Part shown: one piece after another, positions 29,489 through 39,833 of the stretch
Numbering within the stretch: position 1 is the stretch's first letter
Layout of the letters: each line of letters opens with the position of its first letter
Source of the DNA: Verrucomicrobiia bacterium
GTDB lineage: Bacteria > Verrucomicrobiota > Verrucomicrobiia > Verrucomicrobiales > Akkermansiaceae
Assembly: GCA_030432565.1 (NCBI GenBank)
Contig: JAUIGV010000024.1
Span: forward strand, 1-64,000
DNA: 64,000 nucleotides
Direction of reading: 5' to 3'
Notes under the pieces: model-generated
Database searches by the model: none
Seen by the model: the letters and a program-made list of their open reading frames with translations, nothing else
Told to the model about the DNA's origin: nothing
Translations under genes and position numbers: made by a program

Positions 29489-29631
29489 AAGGCTCCGGCA
29501 TGAAGCGGCGGAACACGGCGATATTTTGACGCAATATTTGGCAGGACAAACTACAGCGTTTTGGTCTGACTACATTTGGAGCCCCTTGGCGTTTTTTGAT
29601 ATCGAAGAAGGGCGGTGGTCAAGAGAGCGGC

Positions 29632-31011
29632 TCAATCCAGCGCGAGCTCGACCTGATTCTCGAAAAGCTTGAGGTCGGGGTCATCGACGTCCTTCATCCA
29701 GTGCCACAGGGACTTGGTCATCGCGCTGACGCGACCGGATTGTTCGCCATTAGGTTCATCGAGCAGATTTTTCAGGCAATTGGGGTCTGTTTTTAGGTCG
29801 TAGAGTTCTTGCCGGGTGCGATGAAGGTAGAAATCGGCACGGGCGCGGACCTTCGGGTCTTCGGCGTTTTTCATCGCCTTAAAGGTGAGGCCGCTCATTG
29901 ACTCGTTACGGAACTGCGTCTTGCCGTCCGACCAGCCGTTCCAGATATAAAGGAAGTCGCCGTCGTTGATCGCGCGCATCGGCAGGTGCTTCCGGGAGTA
30001 GGGTCGCTCATGGAAGGTGAAGACCCGGTTGCGGCCCGGTTGTTCGGCTCCCTTCATCAGGGGGAGCAGGGAAAGCCCGTTTGCTCCTTCCAGATTCCCG
30101 AGACCGGCGGCGGCGAGAAAGGTCGGAGCAACGTCAATGGTGCTGACGAAATTCTTCTTATCGGTCGATCCGGATTCGATGTGCCCGGGCCAGCGCAGGA
30201 TGAAGGGGGTAATGTTGGAGGCGAGGTAGCAGTTGGTCTTCGCATAGGGAAGGGGCATGCCGTGATCGCTCAGGAAGAGGACCAGGGTATTGTCGGCTTG
30301 GCCGCTTTTTTTCAACTCGTCCAGGACCGCTCCAACCACCTGATCGGCGCGAGCGACGGATTGGAAATAGGTTGCCAATTCCGTGCGGATGTCGGGAAGA
30401 TCCGGAAGGAAGCCAGGCACGGGAACTTGCTTGGGATCGATCTCTCTTGGGAACGGGATTTTTTTGAAGGCATCGCCCTTCGCGCCGGCGAAGGGGCGGT
30501 GAGGATCGGCGGCGTTGGCCATGATGAAGAATGGTTTGTCGGCGGCTTTGGCTTCCTTGATGGCATCACGGACCGCTTCGGCATAAGCTCCGGCGCTGCG
30601 GCCTCCACCGAGGTTTTTTTGTTTGTCGATGCGGTGGAATGCTTCGTGGCGGGAGGGGACGACGTGGATTTCCTTGCCGATCAAACTGTTGAAGTAACCG
30701 GCCTTTTTCAGGGCCTCGGGCAGGCTTGGCACCCCGGGGTTGATCCTGTCGAATCCAAGGGCACCACTGGTTTGTGGGTAGCGTCCGGTCATCAGAACGG
30801 CGCGGCATGGCATACAGATGGCGACGTTGACGAAGCCTCGCTCGAAGCGGATGCCTTCAGCGGCAAGGCGGTCAATGTTTGGAGTGATGTTCTCGATCGG
30901 GCAACCGTAGGCCCCGACCGAGTCACGATTCATGTCATCAACGGTAATGAGTAAAAGGTTGGGCTTGGCGGCGAGTGAGCTGAGGCAGGCGAGGAAGAAT
31001 AAAAGGCGCAT
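29632..31011 (-). CDS. Sulfatase (iduronate-2-sulfatase-like)
   Basis: PNLLLITVDDMNRDSVGAYGCPIENITPNIDRLAAEGIRFERGFVNVAICMPCRAVLMTGRYPQ (CxPxR sulfatase motif); LSDHGMPLPYAKTNCY. Confidence 0.9.
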   Translation of the reverse strand: MRLLFFLACLSSLAAKPNLLLITVDDMNRDSVGAYGCPIENITPNIDRLAAEGIRFERGFVNVAICMPCRAVLMTGRYPQTSGALGFDRINPGVPSLPEALKKAGYFNSLIGKEIHVVPSRHEAFHRIDKQKNLGGGRSAGAYAEAVRDAIKEAKAADKPFFIMANAADPHRPFAGAKGDAFKKIPFPREIDPKQVPVPGFLPDLPDIRTELATYFQSVARADQVVGAVLDELKKSGQADNTLVLFLSDHGMPLPYAKTNCYLASNITPFILRWPGHIESGSTDKKNFVSTIDVAPTFLAAAGLGNLEGANGLSLLPLMKGAEQPGRNRVFTFHERPYSRKHLPMRAINDGDFLYIWNGWSDGKTQFRNESMSGLTFKAMKNAEDPKVRARADFYLHRTRQELYDLKTDPNCLKNLLDEPNGEQSGRVSAMTKSLWHWMKDVDDPDLKLFENQVELALD

Positions 31012-31257
31012 GAGAAGTGGAAGTTGGATGGAAGGTCGAAGGTCTTCGTCGTCAATTTAGATGAAGCGCACGAGGTTTGGGCGGCATTAGAAACAGTGCA
31101 TCACCACCATGCAACAGTCGAATTTCACGACAGATGTGAACACTGGTGCCCTACCGGGAAGAGTCCTCCCGCCTACTGCCATAAAATTCGTCTTTTGTGG
31201 AATGGGGGGGGAACCGGCCTTGTGCAGCCCGAATGGGGAAGAACGGGGCCTCATTGA

Positions 31258-32394
31258 TTAGTCCTGTGGACACTTGCTGAGAATGTAGCTTCGGCAGATT
31301 TCGAAATAGGAAACCATGGAGTCGATATCGATCCATTCATCCCGTCCATGCAAGTTTCCCACATAAGGCCTGGAGAGCAGCACTGGAATTCCCTGCGAAC
31401 AGAAGAACCTGCCATCACTTCCACCCGAGGAACGCACCAAACGCGTTGGCATCCCGGTCACTTCTTCAGTAATTTGGGCAAACCCGGGATCCGGCGACAG
31501 ATGCGTTGGTTCGGCAATCACAATCGGCTCGGCGCTTACACCCCGCCCCAACAACCCCTCAATCTCCTCAAGAACCTGCTGACTTGTCATCGGCGGAACA
31601 AATCGAATATCAAGCACTGCGGAAGCCAATTCAGGAATCCTGTTAGGGCTGTCGTTCGGTGTCTCAATCATTGTTTCCGTGCAGGTGGAAAACCAGTGGG
31701 TACTGAGATCATCGGGATCAACTTTCCCAGGGGTAAACTGTGAAAAATATGTTCTGATCCTGCCGATGGCATTGGTGATCCGCTCCAGCGCATTTTCAGC
31801 CAACCACGGGCGCGCCGCGTGAGCAGACACGCCCTCGGCAATCAAGCGCAGGTGAATGATTCCCTTTTCCTCGACGATGAGGTCATTGAGCGAGCCTCCG
31901 TCAGGGATAATCGCCAGCCCACACTCCAGACCCACATCTTCCACGAGATACTTGACTCCGTGCCCACCACCACGTTCTTCATCGGAAGTGATGGCCATCC
32001 CCACGGATAGCTCGGGACATTCGTGGCTCAGATTACGGATCAGCTCGATCATGATGGCCAGCTGACCCTTCATGTCACCGGCACCCGGACCGTAGATTTT
32101 TCCGTCACGAATCTCAGAGCGATAGCTGTCGGGCTCGGGATGATGCACCACATCAAGGTGCCCGCATAACAGGATATCCGGCTTTGCCACTCCCGTGGGC
32201 CTGGCGACCAGTGATTCGTAACCATGGCTCTGATACATGGTAATTTCCAGCCCGGCCACTTCCTCCAGATGGTTCCTAACGAGTTGAAAACAACGTGTCC
32301 GCTCCTCGGGCCGGTCATCCGTGCTTTCCACCAACACCAGATCACGCGTCAGCTGGATAAGTCGTTCTCTGAGAATTTTCCGGTCCATAAACAT
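31258..32394 (-). CDS. M20 family metallopeptidase/deacylase (ArgE/DapE-like)
   Basis: ILLCGHLDVVHHPEPDSYRSEIRDGKIYGPGAGDMKGQLAIMIELIRNL...MAITSDEERGGGHGVKYLVED. Confidence 0.88.
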   Translation of the reverse strand: MFMDRKILRERLIQLTRDLVLVESTDDRPEERTRCFQLVRNHLEEVAGLEITMYQSHGYESLVARPTGVAKPDILLCGHLDVVHHPEPDSYRSEIRDGKIYGPGAGDMKGQLAIMIELIRNLSHECPELSVGMAITSDEERGGGHGVKYLVEDVGLECGLAIIPDGGSLNDLIVEEKGIIHLRLIAEGVSAHAARPWLAENALERITNAIGRIRTYFSQFTPGKVDPDDLSTHWFSTCTETMIETPNDSPNRIPELASAVLDIRFVPPMTSQQVLEEIEGLLGRGVSAEPIVIAEPTHLSPDPGFAQITEEVTGMPTRLVRSSGGSDGRFFCSQGIPVLLSRPYVGNLHGRDEWIDIDSMVSYFEICRSYILSKCPQD

Positions 32395-32397
32395 ATC

Positions 32398-33795
32398 TTA
32401 GTCTCTCGCGGTCTCACACGGCATATCGAGCTGCGCCAGCTCCAGCAGCGTCTTGCTGCCACCAGAGGTGGGCGCAAGGCAGAGAAACTGTCCTTTATGG
32501 ACCAGACCGTCCTTTCCCGTATTAAAGTTCACCGGGAAAATTCCATAGCGACTCTTACCGGGAATGAACAGGTCATGTGCCGAGTGTAAGAGCTGCATCA
32601 GTTCTTCACCCGGCACTGGTTGGGTGAAGCGCAGGTTTTGTAACAACCACGCTCCATCAGGCATGAAATGATGCGCCAGCACCGAGGGGTAGGTCGCGCC
32701 GGTAACGCGCGCGTTCAGCTCGCAAACATAGACCTGAAACGCCCCATCATCGCTCTCTGTCAGTAAAAAATCCGCACTGGCCGTTCCGCGATACCCCTGG
32801 CGATGAAGCCACTGTCCCGCCACACCTGCCTGACGCAACATTTCGGCACGCCACTCCGGATGTTTCGCCAGATAAGGTGGAGGGGATTCGTTGCCCTCAT
32901 GAATGCTGTCCCCACTCAGAATCTGCTCTGTGATGTCGTACATCACCACTTCCATGTCGTTGAGAAACAGCTGCACACTCGGACTGCGCATTGAAACGAT
33001 TCCATGCTCACCAGTTTGCAACCATCCTTGGACCAGACACGGCCCCTCCATGAAAAAATGATCCGGGACACGTTTCCGGATGTTGCCGCGATCCGACAAG
33101 TCGGCGACTTTCACCAACCCAATTCCCGAGGCCCCCATGGGTGCCTTGACCACTCCGGCAGTGAATCCGGCGGACTGCAATCGATCGAGACAGCTGTCGA
33201 TGTCTTCACCACGTTCGGCGATTTCTGTCGTGGCCGTCGGCAGACCCGACTTCTCGAGGTGCTCATGCAACATCCATTTATTGTTACCGTGTCTACTTCC
33301 ATCGGAGGTGGAAAAGGTCCGCATTCCCGCATAACTTGAAACCCCTGCGATGGTGGAGTCGGTCACGTATCCATCGATGAAATCCGCACTGTGGTCACGT
33401 AGCGTCTTAAAGGCGCGGCAATGTTCAAGGTTTCCCGACCGCAGGCAACGGCCCATTTCCAGATAATTCTGGTGCGTGAGGATCTCAAGATCAGGTAAAG
33501 ACAACCCGGCCGTATCGGTAAAATAACGCATCAAGGCCGGATCAGGGCGACTCTCCAACATCAGCAAATTGTCGCCGCCACCTGCATAAAGCAGATCGAG
33601 AATTGGCAACAATCTGCCGCCATACGAATCCACCTCACCTACCACGTCTGCGAGCATTTCCGTTTCTTCTTCGTTCTCAAAAAAGAGCCCTAAAAGATTC
33701 GCAACGAATGCCGCATTACGATTCCAGAATGCCGGCAACTTGTCGATGGATTCGACGACCGCAGGTGCGCCGTCTGACGAGAGGCAGGATGGCAT
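32398..33795 (-). CDS. Pre-ATP-grasp/ATP-grasp ligase, PGM1-like peptide ligase family
   Basis: GDNLLMLESRPDPALMRYFTDTAGLSLPDLEIL pre-ATP-grasp segment; GNNKWMLHEHLEKSGLPTATTE...VVKAPMGASGIGLVKV...VYVCELNARVTGATYPSVLAHHF. Confidence 0.65.
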   Translation of the reverse strand: MPSCLSSDGAPAVVESIDKLPAFWNRNAAFVANLLGLFFENEEETEMLADVVGEVDSYGGRLLPILDLLYAGGGDNLLMLESRPDPALMRYFTDTAGLSLPDLEILTHQNYLEMGRCLRSGNLEHCRAFKTLRDHSADFIDGYVTDSTIAGVSSYAGMRTFSTSDGSRHGNNKWMLHEHLEKSGLPTATTEIAERGEDIDSCLDRLQSAGFTAGVVKAPMGASGIGLVKVADLSDRGNIRKRVPDHFFMEGPCLVQGWLQTGEHGIVSMRSPSVQLFLNDMEVVMYDITEQILSGDSIHEGNESPPPYLAKHPEWRAEMLRQAGVAGQWLHRQGYRGTASADFLLTESDDGAFQVYVCELNARVTGATYPSVLAHHFMPDGAWLLQNLRFTQPVPGEELMQLLHSAHDLFIPGKSRYGIFPVNFNTGKDGLVHKGQFLCLAPTSGGSKTLLELAQLDMPCETARD

Positions 33796-34164
33796 GGAGG
33801 GAAACTAGCATAAGCGACTTTTACACTCCATGCGATTTTCGCGCAGAAGACATCACGCAGTCGCTCCTGTCTCTTCATCGATTGCTCCGTGAATACACCC
33901 GACCCGATCGACGTGAAGGGGATATGGAATTCGCGGAGTTGGATGGATTGCCGGCGTGACCTGATGGGATTGTCCTTTTGACGGAAAGGGAAGGGAAGTT
34001 GGCCGTGTCTGGAGTGGAGCTTTGAGGTATGGCAATGGGCAGTGCGGAATCAAGCCGAGCAATGATGGCTGGAATCTTCTCTTGTTTGCGAGCCTCTTGG
34101 AAAAGGGGACGAGGATTGTAATCGTCAACCCGATCTCGCTCGGTCACCCTCTGGTGATTGAAAG

Positions 34165-34689
34165 ATGAGTGATAAGAAAAAAGAGGAACCACTCCGTGAA
34201 GTTCAACCCGTTGTTGTTCCAATGCAGTATTTTGTCTTTGGGCCTTTGGCGGCTGGTTTTATTTCAGTCTTCCCCGGAATGTTTGCTTTCGTCATCAGTA
34301 ATATGATTGCTCGTTCCTTTGATCCGGTGATTGGCTACGGTTTCACGATTTATCTGATCTCGTTCGCGCTGGCGATGTATTTACTCTACCTCAAGGCTTT
34401 CAAGGAGCCAGAAAAGACAAGGTATCGAATCTTTGAGAACAAGCTGGAATACTACGAGGGCTTTTTTAACCGCCAGCAGCGCACTGTTGTGTTTGATCAA
34501 GTTATTGATGTCGTCCTGAAGGAGGGGGTTTTTCAGCAAGCCAAGAGTGCCGGCTCGATCACTCTTGTCACCCAGCAGTTGGTGTCTTCGGGCGATGGTA
34601 AATTGTCGAATCGATCTGTGGTTCTGAAGAATATTCCAAACCCCCAGGAGGTGTATGATTTGATCCGTAATCTGGCCGATAAAGGCTAA
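34165..34689 (+). CDS. Membrane protein with bacterial PH (bPH2/YdbS-like) domain
   Basis: TM helices then RYRIFENKLEYYEGFFNRQQRTVVFDQVIDVVLKEGVFQQAKSAGSITLVT...VLKNIPNPQEVYDLI. Confidence 0.7.
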   Translation: MSDKKKEEPLREVQPVVVPMQYFVFGPLAAGFISVFPGMFAFVISNMIARSFDPVIGYGFTIYLISFALAMYLLYLKAFKEPEKTRYRIFENKLEYYEGFFNRQQRTVVFDQVIDVVLKEGVFQQAKSAGSITLVTQQLVSSGDGKLSNRSVVLKNIPNPQEVYDLIRNLADKG

Positions 34690-34925
34690 AATGCCGGTGA
34701 AGTGATCAGTCGGAAATACTCCTTTTCGGGTAGATCATCGGACGTGTAGGTGCCGTAGAAAGCACTGAGCAGTTCAATCCCTTTTTGGAGGGATTGGAAA
34801 CCGGAACAAGGCATGGCAGGAGGAGCGGTGGCGCTGGATCAGAGCGAAAGTAAAACACTCCCCGTGAAAAAGCGTTTTGGTCTCGGAAAAGGGAGACCGA
34901 AAAGGGAGACCAGTTCCGGCGGTGG

Positions 34926-34961
34926 AAAAAAAATCCGGCGAACCTACCAGGGGTCGGCCGG
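34926..34961 (-). terminator. Rho-independent-like terminator for 34990-35745
   Basis: Minus strand CCGGC...GCCGGATTTTTTTT. Confidence 0.5.
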
Positions 34962-34989
34962 ATGAATGCCATGCAGATTGCTTTTGGGA

Positions 34990-35745
34990 TCAGGATCGGC
35001 GACGACGGAGCACTCCGAGCATTCCGAGAGCCGCGAGAGCCAGCGAGGAGGGCTCGGGAACGACTGTCTGGTTGGAAAGGGCATACATGTGGGCGCTTCC
35101 CGAGTTTGCTCCTCCCGCTGCCGAAACGGCGGCAGTGATGTCGAGTTGCTCGGCTTGGGCTGTGTAGGTGTAGCTCACGTAATAAGCTTGTTGATCGTTT
35201 CCGCTTCCCAGAACAATACTGGGGCGATCTTCCGGCACGGTTCCGGCGGAGTCGATCTCGCTCCCATGGGTGAAGCTCAGGTCAAGGGGGCGACCAGTCC
35301 CATCAGTGTCCCAGATGCGGATATAAAGACGGGCTTCGTACTGCTGGCCAAGGGTCAGACCGGTCAGGGTGTAGGTTTGCGCAGACGGGGGATTGGCGCC
35401 GTTGGGCGAAAAAGTGAAACCGCCAAGCAGATTCTGCACCCCCGGACCGGTGACTCCGCCAAGCGCCGGAACCCAATCCCCGTTGAGCGCGGCGATTTGA
35501 CCCTTGTTGTTTGCCCCGGTGTCCCAGATGAAGTTTGCAGGAGTGGTGGCACTGGTGAGAACCTCAAAGGAAACCCCGTTGACTGTTGCCGGGCTTCCCC
35601 CGCTGATGGTGTGGGTGTAATCGATGGCTGGAGAGATGCCGGTGCTGGCATCGTCGGTGATTGGAAAAACCGCAATCGTTCCCGCCCGAGCGGTCGGGGT
35701 GATGGCAAGAAGGACAGGCAAAAGGGAAAAGGTGATTTTTTTCAT
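34990..35745 (-). CDS. PEP-CTERM protein
   Basis: MKKITFSLLPVLLAITPTARA signal; C-terminus VVPEPSSLALAALGMLGVLRRRRS. Confidence 0.85.
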   Translation of the reverse strand: MKKITFSLLPVLLAITPTARAGTIAVFPITDDASTGISPAIDYTHTISGGSPATVNGVSFEVLTSATTPANFIWDTGANNKGQIAALNGDWVPALGGVTGPGVQNLLGGFTFSPNGANPPSAQTYTLTGLTLGQQYEARLYIRIWDTDGTGRPLDLSFTHGSEIDSAGTVPEDRPSIVLGSGNDQQAYYVSYTYTAQAEQLDITAAVSAAGGANSGSAHMYALSNQTVVPEPSSLALAALGMLGVLRRRRS

Positions 35746-35978
35746 GGATGAAGAAATTCAGGAACTGACTGTTGGAATGGGCGTAATAACAGGTTCCCCG
35801 GGTCATGACAATGAAAAATGGCGTGGAAGTGTGTGATCGGGCACGAGCTTGTTTGGAGTGACCCGGGGATTGGAAGGGCCTTTTTCCAGGTCCGATCAGG
35901 TTTGTAGTTTTGCGTTCCCAGCGAAAGAGTCGCGTCGATGCCTTTCCCCGGCCGCGCCCGGTAGGGGGCTTTTGGCTA

Positions 35979-36040
35979 GCTGCTTCTGGCGGGAGGGCTT
36001 TGAAGCCGGCTTCGGAGCGGAGGGGGAGAAAGGGAGGATG
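35979..36040 (+). repeat. GC-rich intergenic repeat copy (C)
   Basis: tgcttctggcgggagggctttgaagccggcttcggagcggagggggagaaagggaggatgg. Confidence 0.5.
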
Positions 36041-36240
36041 GTCTGGCAATTCTTACTTTGGTCGGCAGCGAAAAAAGATGTCGAAACAGCGGATCAAAGT
36101 GCAGGCACAGACACGCTTGCTTTTTCAAGTTAGGCTTCGTCGCTACCCGCTGCTGCACTGCCTTGAATCCCCCGGTGAATTGAGTCTGCCTTGTTTCTTG
36201 AGACCGTGACCACCTCCGGTTATAGTCCGCAAAGAGCTTA

Positions 36241-36945
36241 ATGATAAGCTCCGACAACAATCCTCAAACCTTTGTGATCAAGATCTTACGCACTGCCGGA
36301 CCTCTTTTGCTTGCACTATTGAATCCGTGCCTCGCTCAAAACGCCCCCGAGCAAAAGGCTATTCCCCTTCCACCTGCTGCATGGACGAGGGATATCCACC
36401 GATTTGATGAGGAACTGGGGGCTTTGGTGGGTAAAGCTAAAGTGCCAAGTGCGAAGATGCTCAACGACTCTGACAAGGCAGAGGCGATCACCGACGGTTA
36501 CGGAGGATATGTGGATTTTGATGCCAGCAAAGGCACCCTCCAGTATCTCGCGAACGGAAAGGTCAAAGGTCGGACCGTGGAGTGGGAGTTCGAACTACAG
36601 AGGGATGCAGAGAAATCCTTTGGTGGTGAAATCGCGTTTTTCCCAAAGATTGGTAAAAAGCAAGTGATCGAGGGAAAGGAGGTGATGTTGGGCTACCTAA
36701 ACGTGATCCTGGTGGAGGAGATCAAGAATGGACCATTCAAAGCTGGAGATCGTATTCGATTGAAGGCCAAAATTGATGATTTTTCCCGGTTTAAAAAGAA
36801 CTTTGATTTAGCCACAGGTCTCGTGGCGATTTACCATCTGGAGGGTGCACCGCATCCGATTTTTTGGTTGAAGCTGGCAAAGGCGGAGATCATCCAGCTG
36901 CCCCAGACAGAGCCTGAGATCAAATCTCCGCCCGCTAAAAAGTGA
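36241..36945 (+). CDS. Hypothetical secreted protein
   Basis: 234 aa ORF with signal-like TAGPLLLALLNPCLAQNAPEQ; uninterrupted codon pattern. Confidence 0.6.
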   Translation: MISSDNNPQTFVIKILRTAGPLLLALLNPCLAQNAPEQKAIPLPPAAWTRDIHRFDEELGALVGKAKVPSAKMLNDSDKAEAITDGYGGYVDFDASKGTLQYLANGKVKGRTVEWEFELQRDAEKSFGGEIAFFPKIGKKQVIEGKEVMLGYLNVILVEEIKNGPFKAGDRIRLKAKIDDFSRFKKNFDLATGLVAIYHLEGAPHPIFWLKLAKAEIIQLPQTEPEIKSPPAKK

Positions 36946-37998
36946 CGGCCTGAAGTTGATGCTTGTAACTCCTTTGGAGAGAAACATAGCCAGTTAAATC
37001 GGCCAGCCAGCGAATTTCAACTTCTCTAGCCACCATGGTGTGCTCTCCGGAAATTGAGTCATCTTCTTTGAAGGAGTTTTTCAGAGAAGTCAGGAATCCA
37101 GATGTAAATGAGACCCGTGAATTCGCCGGGAGTCAGATCGCGGGCAAAATCAAGAAATCCCTGGGCCCGGGCGATCGGATCCGACATCACCGCAAGTTCC
37201 CTCGTCCGGACCCGCAGGCCGACAGCCCGGCTTTCGTCATCCCTGCGGTATGAAGAAGGATAGCCCGATGGGGTGTGTGAACGACCGCTACCGCGATCGC
37301 TGGATTGTGACCTAGCCACCGAGGGGGGGCTTTTTCGTGAGGAACGGCGGAACGAGGGGGTGAAATGGTTTGCCCGACGAAAAAGGCGAGTGGGCAGGTG
37401 GTCATCCAACCGGCGACCATGATCTTTTTATTAGCGAATATCACGAGGAATCAGAGGGACCGGGAAAAGGTTGCCAAAGGATTTCTCCTCTTGGGAGCCT
37501 CATCGTTCCGCCAGCGCTTGCGCCATCATCATGTTCTTTTTCGGTCGATTTTTCGGCACTCCACCTGCGTTTCAATTTTTCAGACGTCCTTTCAAGTCCA
37601 TCGCCATTTTTCTGGTGTTATTTGTTCAGCCGCAATTGGGCGCGCGATTTGTTCTCGCCGTCCGGCGGGAAGAGACGTTTTCCGAAGTCTGCGCTCTATG
37701 GCTTCCACCTGTTCCCTAAATCTGATCACCTCGGTCGCCATTGTTCTCTCCAAAGCAAGAAAACAAGTGGGAGAATCGGAATGAAATTATCCGAAATAAG
37801 GCTTACGCGTTCCCAATGACGACAACTTTTGCAAAAAAATCCAGAACTTTCATTTTTTTGCTAATTAGATCAATTTTTGCGGATTCTTCGCAAATTGATG
37901 CGCAGCCCCGACAATGACCCTGGCGTAGGAGTCTGTGTGGATAGCGAGCCTCCTGTTCATTGGAGTTCCCACCCACCCAAATACCATCCCCTGATATT

Positions 37999-38922
37999 AT
38001 GAAAGCCAATAACAACCCATCCTCCAGGATTTCAAAATCTGTTCTCGCACTTCTTGTAACCCTACCGGCGGGTGCAGCCACCCCAGCCATCAGCTGGGGC
38101 GGACAATATATCAGCCGGGCAGATGAGCCGTTTGAGGGAGACATCGCTGCCAACCGTGGGAGTAGCGATAAATATGGAGACCCGGATGGTCCCTTTACCA
38201 TTGTCGGCGGAACAACTGTCGGTCGAGCCTACAGCGCGGACACCCCTTTTTCCCCCCCGACAGACTATTCCGGGACCAGCGGCACTTTCTTCGGAGCCAG
38301 TTCGGTGACCCGATCCGGTACCGGTAGCAACGATGGATTTTCAGAATTGGGGATTATTGACCAAGGCCCCAATGATAGCATTCATTGGCACGTGGATACC
38401 GGAGGCGATGATCATACCTTTCACCTCCTGATCTACTGGGACAAGGCTGATTTCCTCGGACCACTGAGCACAATTCCCAATCTGGATCTCAGCCAGGGTG
38501 CCTTTACCATTGGCACCTCACAGTCGAGTGGAAACCACTCCGACGAACTCCTCCATTGGGTGGTTCGGGACGGGAACCAGTTTTACGTGTCGGAGAGCAC
38601 CATCACTCTCACGAACAACTCCGAGATCACCACACCCTATTCCTCTCTCGTGAATTGGGCCGAATACAACCCCGTCGATCCGACTGGAGCGACGACTCTC
38701 ACTGATCTTCAGTCCATCGACTTCGACGAAGCCGGACCCTATTCACCTCAAACTTTTAGCAATGTCACTGGTCTTGGGTTCTACGTTGAACATGAGGCTG
38801 CGACCGGCCCCATTCACGTCCATATTGAAGGATTCGAGGCCAGTCTCATTCCAGAGCCCTCCAGCGCTCTCCTCTGTTTTTTAAGTTTGGGAGGACTGGT
38901 CGGTTTTCGCCGTCGAAAGTGA
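37999..38922 (+). CDS. PEP-CTERM protein
   Basis: MKANNNPSSRISKSVLALLVTLPAGAATPA; C-terminus LIPEPSSALLCFLSLGGLVGFRRRK. Confidence 0.85.
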   Translation: MKANNNPSSRISKSVLALLVTLPAGAATPAISWGGQYISRADEPFEGDIAANRGSSDKYGDPDGPFTIVGGTTVGRAYSADTPFSPPTDYSGTSGTFFGASSVTRSGTGSNDGFSELGIIDQGPNDSIHWHVDTGGDDHTFHLLIYWDKADFLGPLSTIPNLDLSQGAFTIGTSQSSGNHSDELLHWVVRDGNQFYVSESTITLTNNSEITTPYSSLVNWAEYNPVDPTGATTLTDLQSIDFDEAGPYSPQTFSNVTGLGFYVEHEAATGPIHVHIEGFEASLIPEPSSALLCFLSLGGLVGFRRRK

Positions 38923-39833
38923 AATTTTGTCTTCTTTAGGCAGCGTCAATTCTGGGTAGAACAGGATTGACGTGACAACAGATCAAGCTCTTTGGACGAA
39001 TCGGAATCGACGAAAGCTACGACCCATTCAAAGAATAGAGAACGGGGCGTGAGTGATTGCTGACAGCTTGGTTGGGCCACCCGGGCGGAGGAGGCGGAAT
39101 GCGATCTCTGCTCCGAAGACCTTACTGAGTTGATGGGAACAGGGCGCGAGGTAATAATCTCGAGAGTTCGCGATTCGGTGCAACTTGATCGACTGCAGAA
39201 TGCTCCGGAGACCTTTTCGGGCAAGCAGCCGGAGAAAAGCCGATCCCTGGTGGTCCCGGATTCAGAAGAGAGGGGTCTGGTTGTTGCTCAATCGACTCGT
39301 TTCTGGAATCAGGGCTTCTTGGCTTGATCGATGAAATTGATTTCCCCACTTGTTTTTTCATTCCTCGGCGCCGCTTTATCCACCCGATCCCTGCCGTTTG
39401 ACCTGTTATGGAAACCTGATGCCTTCAAGTGGTCGTGCGAGACTCATAGAACGGCGCACCCTTGGCGTCTTGGGGTTTCGTGGGCTGGTAGTCGATGAAC
39501 TGTTCGATCAGGCCCTCAAAATTGGTCTTCAGATGGCGTAGGAATTCCGCCGGTCCCTCGACCTGATGTAAAGGGAAGCAAGCCCGCGCTTTTTCGGGGA
39601 TTTTTTCAGGGGAGGAGCCAAAAGGTGGAGCTGGCTTTCGCTCTTTTCGAGGGTCAGCCATTGCTCGCCATCGGTAAGAACGGACAAGGCTCATTTGCGA
39701 TGAGAGAAGACGAAGGCTTTCAGTTTCCATTCCGCTTTTCGATCACTCCTCTCACGAGAATGCAATTTCTGCGATCTTTTCTGTAACCCATGCCACTGCT
39801 TCCGGAATCCACCAGTGACAACCAATCAACGTC

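Noticed and set aside
33790-33959. Small plus-strand ORF (MAWRETSISDFYTPCDFRAEDITQSLLSLHRLLREYTRPDRREGDMEFAELDGLPA) as a possible precursor peptide for the PGM1-like ligase
   Set aside because: Divergent and partly overlapping the ligase start region; no leader/core pattern or ribosome-binding site that I can support.
37035-37819. Several short ORFs in both strands in the 36950-37960 gap
   Set aside because: Overlapping frames with no consistent domain; could be decayed coding sequence but nothing identifiable.
39310-39760. Minus-strand ORFs resembling a frameshifted coding region (VLTDGEQWLTLEKSES... / HLKTNFEGLIEQFIDYQP...)
   Set aside because: Could be a pseudogene, but no family recognised and frames are broken, so not reported as a feature.
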